A DNA stretch of 33,774 nt, from NCBI GenBank assembly GCA_003427395.1, contig BFEA01000017.1, positions 2,118,477-2,152,250 on the forward strand. The letters run 5' to 3'. Of the stretch, positions 9,320-20,190 are shown in pieces. Position 1 is the first letter of the stretch. Every line of letters starts with the position of its first letter. The notes beneath the pieces are model-generated. The model was not told where the DNA came from, did no database searches, and worked only from the letters and a program-made list of their open reading frames with translations. The position numbers and the translations under genes are program-made. Origin of the DNA: Chara braunii. Lineage: Eukaryota; Streptophyta; Charophyceae; Charales; Characeae.

Positions 9320-9872
9320 CTCCTAAAATTCTGGAGGGGAGTGACGGGAGGGTAGCGATGCTTCGAGCGCTGTGTCCGGCGGCGCTAATGCACCAATTGG
9401 AACAGTTGTCAGACCATGTTGCGGCGCGTCGTCGTCGTTAATTCCCAGGTATCTGGGATGCCTCCCGCCCGTTTTGGTTATTCCATGGCGGTCATGAGGA
9501 CCTCACTGCCATCCGGCTTGGATGGCAACCGTCCTAAGGTTGGACAGGGTTAGAGTCTCTCTCAGGGAGGCTCGAAGTAGACCGCTACCCCGGGCCTGTA
9601 ATACTCTGCCTATATCTTCGTCGTGATTAGGATCAAAGCTATCAAGACTGTTTAAAGAAGAAAGAAGATGCTGACTCCGCGAAAGATGCCCCACTCTCAC
9701 AAGAAGTCGACAAGGGTAAGCCCCTACACTTGGAATTGAGCCTGCAAAACTGTTTTAATTCAAATTCATATGAGGCCTACATATTGGATATATTAAATTT
9801 GTGTAGTAGATAGGGGTCATAGTTTATAGGCTCTTTTCTTCCCCCACGCGGTTCACTGTCTGTTTACAAGGT
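9320..9872 (+). other. Leader of L1 copy B
   Basis: About 550 bp upstream of ORF1 without a supported coding region. LINEs carry an internal promoter here, but no specific promoter motif can be identified from the sequence alone. Confidence 0.4.
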
Positions 9873-11390
9873 TTGACCGGGATGGAACCTAACCTTCCAA
9901 ATTTGCACGCGTGCCAGGAATCAGGAAGGGATCCAAAGGAGAACCGTATTTATACGAGTGAGGAAAAAACCTATATCAAGGAATTGCTCGATGCATGCTT
10001 TCACGATGGTTTGCTTCCAATAGGAATTTGTATTGGGGAAACTGAATTAGGAGACGATTTTGCAAGGTTAGACCTTGATGAGGATTTCTCAGACGCACAG
10101 ACGGACTGGTTGAGCGAACACGCTGTCACGATTCAATATCACCACGAGGCCGGGAACTTGTCGAATGATGTTAAAAAACAGTTGGTGCGCATATACGAAA
10201 ATTCATGGTACGATAGTGGGGATGTGAGTCTGGACACGAAACGTGGACGCTATCAGAATGAAGGAAAGAACCTTACCACATATGTGGCAAGCACCAAAGA
10301 GATTGCTGAATGTCTCCGGCAAGAACATGAGGTAACAATCGAATTGAAAGGGAAATCTTATGAAATCACTTTTCACCTGTTGATGGATGTGGCTGAAATG
10401 AAGTTCTTTAAGAGCACTGGGAAGCCGAAGATTTTTTGGATTCGTTGCATAAACGTCCCACTGCAATTAATGGCGCCTCTTTACATAGCGGTGGAAAGGA
10501 ATTTTGGTCGAGTGGTGAAGGTCCACCCATTTGAGAAGGTGGACGAAGAGCCGGAGTTGGGCACTGTGCGGTTTGATTCGGAACCACTGGCAGAATTCAG
10601 AGTCAAGAAGAAACTGGTAATCGAGATTCCTAGGAAAGGGGAATATCACGTGGAAGTAATCTCGGCTGCAACGTCATGGTGTGATGTATGTAGAATGCAC
10701 TATCATGACAACTCGGACATCTGCTGTCCAGCGGCAGAGTCTGATCCATTCGCAGATCAATCCACCAAAGAGCCTCTCCCCACCCCTCCGTTCTCTAGGT
10801 TTGTTCCTCTGGGACAAACCCCACCCGCTAGCGGATGGAACAGATTCCAGAAGAAAACATAAGGTAAGACAAGGGGGCCGGGACCTAGTTCCAGCGCTGC
10901 AGGTGGCAAATCGGAAACACGCACTGTTCCCCAAAAGGCAGCGAAGACCTCAAAGGAACTGAAATAAAAGATCCCATCCCAAGATTCAATTAAATCCAGA
11001 CTGTCAAGTAAACCGTCCAAAGGCCCTTTGGTGCATAACTCTGGGAAAGAAGATCATCCTTCCAATTCTTCTGTGAATCAGGACATGAATGAAAAGAGTA
11101 CCAGTCCAGTCAATAAATTCAACATCGATGCGGCGGATGCAGATGCCTCCAGGGCTCTGGAAGAAGTCCTTCAGGGCACTCGAGCCAAACCTACTAAAGG
11201 ACCTAACTCTTCTCCGTTGAAAAGATCCCGAATCCTTTCAGATTCGGGCTCGTTTAGCCAAAAAGAGAAAGAAAAGGAAGATTCTGACTCAAGCCGGGGC
11301 TCTGGAGAATCTCTGAGGATTAACAGGAAAGGGGCAACGGCCCTGTCGCTGTCAGCAGCACGGCCTGTTACAACGTTTAACAAACAATAG
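9873..11390 (+). pseudogene. L1 ORF1 protein (RNA-binding), two in-frame stops
   Basis: A single reading frame starts at the ATG at 9873 and stays in phase to the TAG at 11388-11390, broken only by TAA at 10860-10862 and TAA at 10965-10967. It begins acidic (about residues 1-110). Next is an alpha/beta region with IFWIRCINVPLQLMAP followed by the VERNFGRVVKVHPF block, as in the RNA-binding part of plant L1 ORF1. A Cys/His finger follows (WCDVCRMHYHDNSDICCP, about residues 268-285), then a Lys/Ser-rich tail to about residue 505. Known role: binds element RNA and forms the RNP. The upstream ATG was chosen because homology-like sequence begins soon after it and no earlier in-phase start is evident. 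Confidence 0.8.
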
Positions 11391-11840
11391 ATGTCGTTAC
11401 CACGTTTATTAATTCCGATCATCTGTATTGCAGGGGATAAACAGGTGGTCTTTATGACACAGACTAATGCAACGGGGGAAATTTTAACTCCTTGTACAAT
11501 TTTGGACGCCAATGACTGTTTGACGGAAAGTTTCATCACTCGAAGGGTTAAATCCTTGATTCAGGATGGACTGTCGATACGGTTAATCCCAAACCTCAAT
11601 GTTGGGATTCATACTGTTGAAAAGGACAATGAGTCGTGCGCCCGCCTGTACATTGCATGTATGGAAGGTAAGATTGAGGACACATAGATTCACGCGAAGG
11701 AGCGGAAAGGTTTCACGTGGACCCCATTGATTCACCTGTCGTCACCAATTAACGAAAATTTAAAACGGGTGAAAATCTCAGGGAACATGTATGCGACCGC
11801 AATTGCAGATTGGATGCTGGCAGCTTCACAGAGATAAATC
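11391..11840 (+). pseudogene. In-phase continuation after L1 ORF1, unknown domain
   Basis: Immediately after the TAG at 11388, the same phase stays open for 98 codons (to 11687) and, after another TAG, continues to a TAA near 11836. The residues look protein-like (mixed hydrophobic and charged, e.g. TPCTILDANDCLTESFI) and lack the low complexity of the ORF1 tail. It may be the true C-terminus of ORF1, with the earlier stops being mutations, or a small separate ORF. I do not recognise the domain. Confidence 0.45.
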
Positions 11841-12041
11841 CTCTTGGGGTCCTCCTTTTTGAATTATTTGCGTCTCCCATGGGAAATAATGAATACTAAA
11901 AGTTAGGGGAGCGCAGGTAAGGACCCCAAGAGTCAACTGGCCTCTCACAGAAGTCCTTGGCTAAGTCGTCCCCTCATCCACATCCGGACCGGATCCAACA
12001 GCCTGCCGGTGCTTCAGGGGTAAATGCCCCCAAAGCACAGG

Positions 12042-12904
12042 ATTAATATAACCACTAAGAATGTCTGCGGACTTTGTGATACCGGTACGAGGCAGAAAAA
12101 AGATCGGTTGAAGACATGGATGCACAAAGAAAAACACAGATTATGTGTCTTCAAGAATCTAAACTTAATGAGGACCGAATAAATGAAATTAAGAACTGGT
12201 GGTCTGGTCCACAGTTTTGGTCGCCTGCCTGTGGAACAAGGGGCGGAGTTGGAATCCTTTTTCACAAGGATCTCGACATGTGCATAACGGACTGGATGGC
12301 GGACCTGTGGCGCCGCTGGGTTTTGGTACAATTCGAGATCCTAGAAGAAGTATGAACGGCTATGTCAGTTTATGTTCCCGCTATTTATAACGAAAGACTC
12401 CAGTTCCTCTCAAAACTACCTGCCATTTTTCCAAATAACCCCAATTTGCTCATTGCAGTAGATTGGAACACAGTCTTGAACCCTGGTCTTGATTCCCCAA
12501 CTGTAGAGTCTGTGCGAGCTGATGGACGTCTTTTATTAGCACTTATGGAAGCCCAGCAACTAACTGATACGTATCGAACCATGCATCCGGATTTAAAAGA
12601 ATATACTTGGTATGGCTCCCAGTTTCCTCCAGTAAGAAGAAGGTTTGACTTCTTTCTTATTAGAGGCACAATCTGGGACAAATGCATGAAGGTGGAATTG
12701 GGTACCTCCTTGATATCAGATCACTGCCCAGTTACAATAGAAATTGACGTTAGAGATCCCTCTAACGCCGTCAAACCTCTGTTTCGTTTTAATACAGAGC
12801 ATCTCAAGGATACTAACTTGCTAAACTGGGCAAAAAAACACTGGGATAAATGGAAGAACGCACAAAGTTTTTTCTCTAATGTTGAATCCTGGTTTGATAC
12901 ATGA
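12042..12904 (+). pseudogene. L1 ORF2 endonuclease domain (APE-like)
   Basis: The N-terminus reads NVCGLCDTGTRQKKDRLKTW from about 12060, in the same phase as ORF1. The reading then shifts to the frame with IMCLQESKLNEDRI (about 12143) and GGVGILFHKDLD, and after a TGA at 12353 continues from 12362 with VYVPAIYNERLQFLSKLP. Active-site blocks are visible: the Glu of LQES, Asp-Trp-Asn at 12461-12469 (usually Gly-Asp-Trp-Asn; here Val precedes), the DTYRTMHPDLKEYTW and RRRFDFFLI blocks, and Ser-Asp-His at 12716-12724. This domain nicks target DNA to prime reverse transcription. Catalytic residues look kept, but one frameshift and one stop break it. Confidence 0.9.
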
Positions 12905-14071
12905 ATAAATATAATGAGGAATTACTTTGAGGTTTTCTCTCGGATCAAGGCGATAGCAGACAAACCGGATAGATAACCTAGAAACAGCCCAACAAGAAAA
13001 TGGAAAGACTGGCTTCATCAAAAAAACATCATCTTCAATGACAGAATGAATAAGGAAACCTTTCGGAGGCTACTGCTGCAGAAAACCAAGCCGCTGATCA
13101 GAGAATTAACTCACCCCTTCGTAAGCTCAGCCCCTACTAAGTCAGATCCACAGGGTATGTGTGAGTATGCGCAGTTGTACTTTCAGGATATTTTGACTAC
13201 AAGAAGACCTTTAGATTCGTTTTCTACAAATCTAAGGGAGAACTCTGCCTTTTGGGCCAGATCAGTCGCCCGTCTTCCCATGGAAGGAAGGCTGGATTTA
13301 GACCGACCATTCACAGTTGAAGAAGTCAAACATGCAGCAGAACAAATGACATCCGGTAAATGCCCTGGCTCGGATGACTTGCCAGTTGAAGTCTACATTG
13401 CCTTGTGGGAGACCGTGGGACCACTGCTCGTTGAAGCGTATAATGGAGTCCTGACAGGCGGTAGTCTCTCAAAAAGTATGCAGCAAGGAATTATCACCCT
13501 ACTATACAAAACAGGCAATAAGTTGGACATTAAAAACTGGCGACCGATTTCCTTACTAAATGTCCCCTACAAAGTCCTAGTCAAAGCCCTAGCATTACGT
13601 CTAGCCCTCTATCTTCCAGCCCTCACAGGGTCAGATCAAGGTGCATTCGTAAAATATAGATCCATAATGGATAATATTGCAGCCACTATTCAAGCCTTAG
13701 AAGTCATTGCACGAGAGAAAAAAGACGTAGCAATTCTTCTGATCGATATGGAAAAAGCTTACGATAAAGTAGGTTGGGCCTTTGCAGGAACTACATTAAC
13801 ACCTATGGGATTTAGACTTAACTTCTGGATGTGGGTCTCAGTTATGTATCCTACCTCAACTGCAATGGTATCAGTTAATAACCAAATATCAGATGAGTTC
13901 AATCTCTCTCGGTCACTGTGCCAGGGCTGTCCCCTGGCTCCTCTCCTTTTTGTGTTACCTCTCGAAATATTGTTGGACAACATCAGAAATAACAATTCGA
14001 TCACAGGTTTGGAACCACACAATGAGTATCAATGGAAATGGGGAAAGAAGAACTTTGTGTGCTTTACGTAG
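12905..14071 (+). pseudogene. L1 ORF2 reverse transcriptase domain, lacks FADD box
   Basis: In phase with the endonuclease and after stops at 12902 and about 12974, the frame is open from 13046. Blocks in order are GKCPGSDDLPVEVY, LLYKTGNKLDIKNWRPISLL, DQGAFVKYRS, the motif A block IDMEKAYDKVGW (Asp at 13745-13747), and CQGCPLAPLLF in place of the usual RQGDPLSP. The expected (F/Y)ADD motif C should follow about 30 residues later. Instead the frame shifts near 14030-14075 and resumes as RRVLDDYTIL...INLNKS, the block that normally lies after motif C. The catalytic aspartates appear deleted, so the enzyme would be inactive. Confidence 0.9.
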
Positions 14072-14790
14072 AGTTTTAGATGACTATACTATATTATCTG
14101 AGGCCTTTATAAATTTGAACAAGTCAGTTTATTTTTTGCCTGCACAATTTCAATTCCAAGTGGACTGAGGTATGAGACAAATAGAAACTAAAGTCTCAAA
14201 TCGCTTTTGGTGTTAAAGTATCCCTATCAGACAATTCAGTGCTTCAAGATCAACTATTGGAAGAAAACGTGTGCCAGAGAATTTCTAAATGGGAATGCAC
14301 GAGACACCTATCCTTGCGGGGTCGGACTACGGTCATTTCGACATCAGCATTCTCAGTGTTATGGTACCCACTACAACTGCATGTACTTGGACATCATGCG
14401 TATAAACAAATTATAAGGGTTGCAGCAAGGTTGTTATGGAAACCAGAAGTTGAGGAGGGTGAAGGCTTCCTCTCTAAAGTAGCATGGGACTGTATTACCT
14501 TTCTTAGAGAACAGGGAGGTTTTGGCATTCCTTCCCAAGTGTCAGAACATTGCTCTATTAGCGAAATAGACCATTAAAGCGCTTTTGGCAGACAACAAAC
14601 ACGCTTGGATTTGGTTGGCAGAATACATCCTGTCTAAAGAGTGGAATTTGATAAATTCATCAGATGTATGGCCAAAGTCTACTTTTTGGAGAGGAGTTTT
14701 GTACGCATGGTCCAAAGTTCTACCTGACTATCGAGTTCATTCATCCTCTTGGGAGGAGGTGGCGATGCAACCAATTTTTTAGAATCCCCT
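14072..14790 (+). pseudogene. L1 ORF2, post-RT connection region, frame-broken
   Basis: Pieces in several frames reconstruct the segment after the RT core: LNKSVYFLP near 14130, HLSLRGRTTVISTSAFSVLWYP near 14310, AARLLWKPEVEEGEGFLSKVAWD near 14430, and MADNKHAWIWLAEYILSKEW at 14585. The order and wording match copy A at 5674-6060. At least three indels separate the pieces. Confidence 0.75.
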
Positions 14791-14791
14791 G

Positions 14792-15400
14792 TTGTGTGGC
14801 CCAGACGGATCTCCCTTTTCTTGTAGTGAGAGCTCGGGGAATTTTGGAAGAGCTTGGATAGAAAGAGAAGTGGTTAAACTGGGAGATTTGTGGGACAAGG
14901 AGTCATGGGAATGGTGCAGTGAAGCTTCAGTGAGAAATCAGTTGCGATGCTTGAGATCAGTGAAGGAACGACTGACCGACATTCATAACTCAGTACCTCA
15001 GGCTTGGATGGATATTTTGCGTTCTCACCAAAATACAGATACCTGGTTGAAAAGTGTAAGTAGTAGCGGTCCTCCCACGTATTGGAAAGTGGTGGAGCAA
15101 CCGAGTGATCATAGCTGCAAGGTAGAAGTTTGTACAACTTCGGTCACAACTCCCTACACCAGAACATTGTGTTTTAAAGAAACACTATGGGTGGGCTCTA
15201 CTATAGGTCTGGGTCAGGTTATAATGGCTGAGACTAGCCAGCACGCAAAGGAAAACAGAGGCTCGCACCAGGCCAGTGACACAGTGTGTCCGTTACGACC
15301 ACCAATCAAGTTGCTGGCAGGGGGTAAAATAGTAGCAGAGATAACTGTACACCCCGGACTTATAGGTTGGTTGGACTGTAGAACTCAGAAACTGGCTTAG
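14792..15400 (+). pseudogene. L1 ORF2 linker before zf-RVT
   Basis: A 202-codon frame begins with the SPFSCSESSGNFGRAWIERE block, parallel to copy A at 6186-6545. Its middle includes LRSVKERLTDIHNSVPQAW. The second half is less conserved and ends at a stop at 15398-15400, followed by a change of frame into the zinc-finger segment. Confidence 0.7.
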
Positions 15401-15464
15401 CCTGAATGATTATTCGTCTAAAAGAGGGGTAGCACTACAGAAACAGGAAATCAGGCAGAAACCA

Positions 15465-16127
15465 GTGGATATTGTGATCAGACGACGGGAAGAACAACAA
15501 CTGGGTACAATAAGGGAAAAAAAGCTACTTGCACACCGACGACAACTCAAGGGTTTGCTGTCTCAAAAACAGGCAAGCATTCTTCTACTGCAATCCCTGC
15601 AGGTAACAACATCAGCAGTTTGGCTGAGTGCTAAAGGGATGGATATCAATACCACATGTATGAGGTGTCATTGGGCATGGGAGTCCACAAACCACCTCTG
15701 GTTCTCCTGTCCTCTATCGGTCAGAGTATGGAAATGGTGGGAGAAGCACTGGAAGAAAATCACCAAGGACATTTTCCTTTGGGACGAGAAATGGGTGCTA
15801 TCTGGCATACTCCCAGCCAACGTCAGTACTAGCTTAGGTTGGGGGTATGTGGCGCAAGTCATTAGAGGAATCATATTCGGAGCATTGTGGAGAGATCGGA
15901 ATGATCAGGTATTTCGTGACTGTCACATTTCACAGAAGGATATCATTGAAAAGGTGAAGAACGACATAAGACATACTATCATTGCGGACTGGAGAAGAAG
16001 GACGAAGAATAGGCGAAGTCTTAAAGCAGTTTGCTGGTTTTCCAAGACATGGGGCACGAATGCACGAATGGTCGCGTTTGGACCTGATGGCTTTTTCAAG
16101 TTCCCATCTTGGCTTATGAAGGAATGA
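15465..16127 (+). pseudogene. L1 ORF2 C-terminus with intact zf-RVT finger
   Basis: A 220-codon frame with the zf-RVT pattern WLSAKGMDINTTCMRCHW, then NHLWFSCPLSVRVWKWWEKHW. The Cys-X2-Cys pair (15657-15668), a His and a further Cys are all present, unlike copy A. The rest is a Trp/Arg-rich tail (ALWRDRNDQVFRD, then IIADWRRRTKNRR) typical of plant L1 ORF2 ends. It terminates at a TGA at 16125-16127. Confidence 0.85.
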
Positions 16128-16269
16128 AGTCGAGTATTAGGCTTCGAAAATGAGAGCTTTAGTCATGGTTCGTTGTCTCTTCTCTAAGTAGCTGCTTCCT
16201 ATTCCTAGGCAGATGTTTTTTAATCGTCGGGGTTAGGGGGGCTTTCCTCTCTTTGTTAGTATAAGTAAA
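16128..16269 (+). other. Truncated 3' region of L1 copy B
   Basis: Some 140 bp of T-rich non-coding sequence end exactly where the LTR starts. No A tail is seen. Its remainder is expected beyond the Ty3 element's 3' LTR, outside the window. Confidence 0.6.
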
Positions 16270-18904
16270 TGTGACGAACCACTTTCTGTAGCGCGTGATT
16301 TTCTGCGCGATTGCAATAAGGGGTCCTAAGCTGGGAAGGTTGGGCCAATTACGGGAGATCGGGATCGGTGGAAAATTGTATCAGTATCCTCGCTTGTTCG
16401 TCTTTTGCGTCGATTCTTTTCGGATGGTTGAGTTCGGAGTTGGGTGTGTCCCGGGACGATCGATTGGTTGAGTGGCTGTGTGAGTGGCGCGTTGTCATAC
16501 GCGCGATTAATAAATGTTGACGTCGTTTCTTTGTTTCGATTTCGTATCTTTTAGGCGCGGACATCTCGTGGGAATTTGCTTCATTCTTTTTGAATTTTCT
16601 TTTTGAATTATTTTTCGAATCTTGTCGAGCCCTGATGGCTTTCGGAATTTCATACTTTCTTTTCGGAGTTTGTGCTTTTTGCTTTTTCCGCATTAGATAG
16701 AAATTTAGGAATTTTGCAATTAGGATTTTCTTTTGTCGCGCGACGTTTTTTGCTTATTCGCTTCTTTGTGCGGCTGCAACGGAACTCTGATTAGTCGGCG
16801 CCTTTAATCGTGTGTGTAACTGTAATTTTGGGCGGGCGCAATTGTAACTGTATCTCTCTTTTTGTGTTTTCGCCTTTCCCGCCCTTCTTCTCTTTTGTTT
16901 CGCCGTGTTTTGGTAGCCGCGGTCTGCATGATCGGATCGATGCATGGAGAGCAGCTACGTCCCCCACGCCGTGATTGGGCCATGCAGAACGTAGGCGTTC
17001 CTTCTCTAATCTTCTTTCTAAGTCCTTGTAAGTTCGTGTTCTTCGCGCATGCATGCACGCTATAAATCCCGGCTGCACGATTAGTTTGCTCTCTTAACCA
17101 GCTATTGGAAGCGCGGGGTTGCGCAATCAGAGAGGGTCGGCACAAGAGCGAAGTAAGAGGTGAGTAGAGCAGGAGTCGGGTGACCCGACGAGCTTGTGCC
17201 AAACACGCGGGGTTGACGTGGACCACGACGGACTGTGGGCGCGGGCGAACCTGACGGGTGCGAGAGGACCTAGCGGGGTGACGACTTCGTGGGTTGGTGC
17301 TCGACGACGGACTGTCCGCATCGGAAAGAGAGAGAGAGGAAGAGGAAGATGAGGTTGATGGACGCGGATTTGCTGTTTCTTTTGTCTTTTCTCCCTCCGT
17401 CTCGTGTATATAAATTTTGATTTCGGCTCAGGGCGATTTGCCCGTTTCTGTTTTTCGAAATCCGGACTTGGGTTTTTGCTCACACTTGTCTTTGCGATTT
17501 CCATCTCAAATATTGTGTGTGTGTGTTGCTAATAGAATGGATGAATGGATGTTATGTCTTATTTGCTGATTCTTATGCCCGATCCTTGCCTTTGTTTCTC
17601 GTCTTGATGTACTCGTATGAAGGGTAGGAATTTTGCATAGTTATCAATGTTGTTTTTGTTTTTGCTTATCTTTTGATTGAGTTGTTGTGGTTGTTGCATC
17701 TGTTGCCCTGCGAACGCCGCGCAAGGACGTGTGTAAACACAATCGAATCTGTGCATTTACACGTGTCCTCGTGCGTCGATTCGTCAACTCCAAAAAGGAC
17801 CACTGATTGCAAGAACACTGCTTGATTGGATACGACCGTCCGGGGTCTGCGACGGAGCAATCATCCCGTGCGAACACGAGTAAGCGCGACTCGATTCGCG
17901 CGGTCTGCACGTGCTCTTATGCGGTGATCGCAATCAGCAAAGACACGCCCTTAGGAATTTTGTGGCTCTACGATGACACAATAACACGCTCCGGAAGCTC
18001 AGATTCGTCGTACGACCCGGAGTACTTCACCCCTTGGATTGAGGAGTGTCTCCGACATAGATTCCGCTGCCTAACCGAGAACCGACTATGTCCGAGGGAG
18101 TTTCACTATGCCACAACCAGCGACCCCCGGTGCTCTGATTTCCCCACTTCAGACCACACCCAATACTTCACCTCCCCCGGATTTGTCGTTATCTCCACTA
18201 GCTTCCCTCCTTTCCGTTTTCTTTTTCCGTATCATCAGCTCAGCGTCGTCCCGTGGAAGGCCATAACCCCATACTGGCCCAGCACGCCCTGCGGAAATTG
18301 CCGATGACGCGGCGACCAGAGAGCCCCGAAAGCCCGAAGGCCTAACCCGAGCTCGCGACGACCGACGCCACGTGGCAACTTCCGACGGCCTGACTCATCC
18401 GGACCACACCCACCCCGGATGGACCTCTCGACGAACCACCGTCCTATAAACAGATGGACCACACAGCCTTGAAAGAGGCGCGCAGGCCATCCGCCTTATG
18501 ACGAGAAGTGGTCCGCACAAAGGGTTAATGGGGCAACCGGTTTTCAGGGCCGAAATTTCTGAAATTAGGATTATGGGGTTGAATTTGATGTTTTTTCGGA
18601 TTTTTTTATTTTTGCTATATATGCATTTTGATAGGGTTGCTGTGTGTGAAATTTGGGGTTGTTTGGCTGGTTTTCTTATAAATGGACCTGAAAAATGGGT
18701 GCTCGGTTAACCTGCTCTCGTGGTCCGCCCTCTCTGCTAAATTGCACCCGTGCCCCCGAAAAACTCTGCCACAGGAGACCTCAATTCTGACCTGGGACTC
18801 CACCCCCATTTTCCCAAAAATCCTTGGCACACCCCTTTCCTCACTTCCAGGGCCACATCATACTCCGATCAGGAAGTCGCGTTGGGTCAGCCTGGCCGTG
18901 AGGT
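16270..18904 (+). repeat. 5' LTR of the Ty3/gypsy element (3' end estimated)
   Basis: Positions 16270-17912 align with 27698-29382, and 17913-18003 align with 33684-33774, so at least 1734 bp are shared LTR. The end cannot be fixed because the other copy leaves the window; the primer-binding-site candidate at 18905 suggests about 2.6 kb. Contents include a TATA-type sequence at 17061, an AG-rich run near 17326-17345 and a TG run near 17514. Within the first ~100 bp I count six differences to the 3' copy, all transitions. It begins with TG as LTRs normally do. Confidence 0.8.
17061..17067 (+). promoter_or_regulatory. TATA-box candidate in the 5' LTR
   Basis: TATAAAT lies just downstream of GCATGCATGCACGC. 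The same position in the 3' LTR (about 28489) reads TATTAAT, so the box is changed there. A second TATATAAAT-type sequence near 17405 is kept in both LTRs (about 28834) and is an alternative. Assignment is by motif only. Confidence 0.4.
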
Positions 18905-18917
18905 TGGTATCGGATCC
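18905..18917 (+). promoter_or_regulatory. Primer binding site candidate
   Basis: TGGTATCGGATCC resembles the plant initiator-tRNA-Met primer site, which begins TGGTATCAGAGC; the first seven bases match exactly. It lies 141 bp before the gag start, a reasonable leader length. The base pair just before it is not the expected CA end of an LTR, so the LTR/PBS junction is uncertain. Confidence 0.45.
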
Positions 18918-19058
18918 CGACACGTGGCCGGGTTGTAAGGACTAACGGCGTGATAATTGAGCGATCTGGCTGACCGAGGGCGACCTCGACCCCGGAACGC
19001 ACATAGACGCGACCCCGTCATCACTAGAAGAAGATCGGCTAATCGACGGCCAGCCAAT

Positions 19059-20190
19059 ATGAATGCTAATCCACAGAATCTGAACCCACAACAGTAGAAT
19101 GCCAATCAACAACAAAATCTTAATCAACCCGCCCCACGAGCAAGGGTTTCCATGACTCCACCTGATTTATATCCGTTTGACCTTGCACATCATCTTGCTG
19201 GAGCGTGGTTAGCCACGCTTCGGGCGCAGAAGTACGACGATAACGAAGCTCAGGTAAATATTCCCGCCCAGTTAGGAAGGGATGCTCATCATTGGTTAAG
19301 TACCTACGTATGGGTGGATCTCCCTACCTTTGAGCGAGATTTTTTGAATCGATTCGACTATATCCATCCAGAGCAAGCACTCTACATGATCAAGGACCGA
19401 GTTCAAAAACCTCTCGAGTCCATTGCAGAATATCGAAACCGGTTCTATCGAATGTTTGTGAAAACTGAGCCGGGCGAGCAAGTAGGGAGAGATATGTTTA
19501 AGACGGACTCCGCAGCCGGACGATAAGGGCGAAACTGTGGAGACAGTTATCCCCCATCAATCACACGCTGCAACAGATTGTGGCAGCTGCAGAGGAGATG
19601 GAATGGAAGTTCGCGCCGAGTTTCTTAGAAGGAGAAGACTATCTTAAGGAAGGAGACTCATCCGTGCTTTCGAGGGCAAGGGCTGAGCTGGCTGCGTTGC
19701 AAAACAAGTTCGAAAACATGAGGTTTGTATCAGGACCGGTTACCTATATGGAACATATATCCCCCAAACGATCAGCACCTAGTGTGATTACGGGCATGCC
19801 CGCCCCCGTGATCCCAACACGTGTAATGACGGCACCCCCACCACCAATCGAGAGTCTCGTACGGTCGAATGAATCGACCGCCATATTTGAACTGACCAAA
19901 ATGCTAATTAGTCTGATCCAAGAAAGCAAAAAGGAACAACGGGAGTATAATGCTCGGTTGGAGGCTGTGATGAGGAATATGCGACCCATCGCAGTACGAG
20001 CCGCCCCAACCGCCCCGATCCAACAAGGATTGGCCTCGGTACCTGTTCTCCGAGGGGCTGCGAATAATCTGAACGTTTGTTACGCATGCCATCAACCCGG
20101 ACATTTGGCTCGAGATTGTCCCCATCGACCCCCACAACCGAGGGTCGGAGTCGCTCCAATGGCCGCGGCTCTCATTGCTAACGGACCCGG
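19059..20190 (+). pseudogene. gag: Ty3 Gag (capsid and CCHC nucleocapsid), stop and frameshift
   Basis: The ATG at 19059 starts an Asn/Gln-rich N-terminus interrupted by TAG at 19095-19097, in phase with the frame open from 19152. The capsid part contains GRDAHHWLSTYVWVDLPTFERDFLNRF-type sequence (19287 on) and ESIAEYRNRFYRMF, matching the Ty3 Gag (retrotrans_gag) pattern. Around 19500 a one-base shift moves the homology to the next frame, where GLRSRTIRAKLWRQL and the C-terminal capsid continue. A perfect Cys-X2-Cys-X4-His-X4-Cys knuckle lies at 20078-20119 (CYACHQPGHLARDC). Gag packages element RNA in virus-like particles. The boundary with protease is arbitrary. Confidence 0.88.

Larger units (their letters stand above)
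9320..16269 (+). mobile_element. Near full-length, broken L1-type LINE, copy B
   Basis: In order on the plus strand lie a non-coding leader, ORF1 with a Cys/His finger, and ORF2 with an apurinic-type endonuclease, reverse transcriptase and zf-RVT finger, which is a complete plant-L1 layout. Both ORFs have stops, frame changes and at least one deletion, so the copy cannot move by itself. There is no A tail; the 3' region runs directly into the LTR at 16270. The simplest explanation is that the Ty3 element inserted into this LINE's 3' end. The 5' boundary is uncertain. Confidence 0.88.

Noticed and set aside
17807-18307. 166-codon frame in the 5' LTR region
   Set aside because: It covers LTR sequence repeated at 33684-33774, has no recognisable domain and lies upstream of the PBS candidate.
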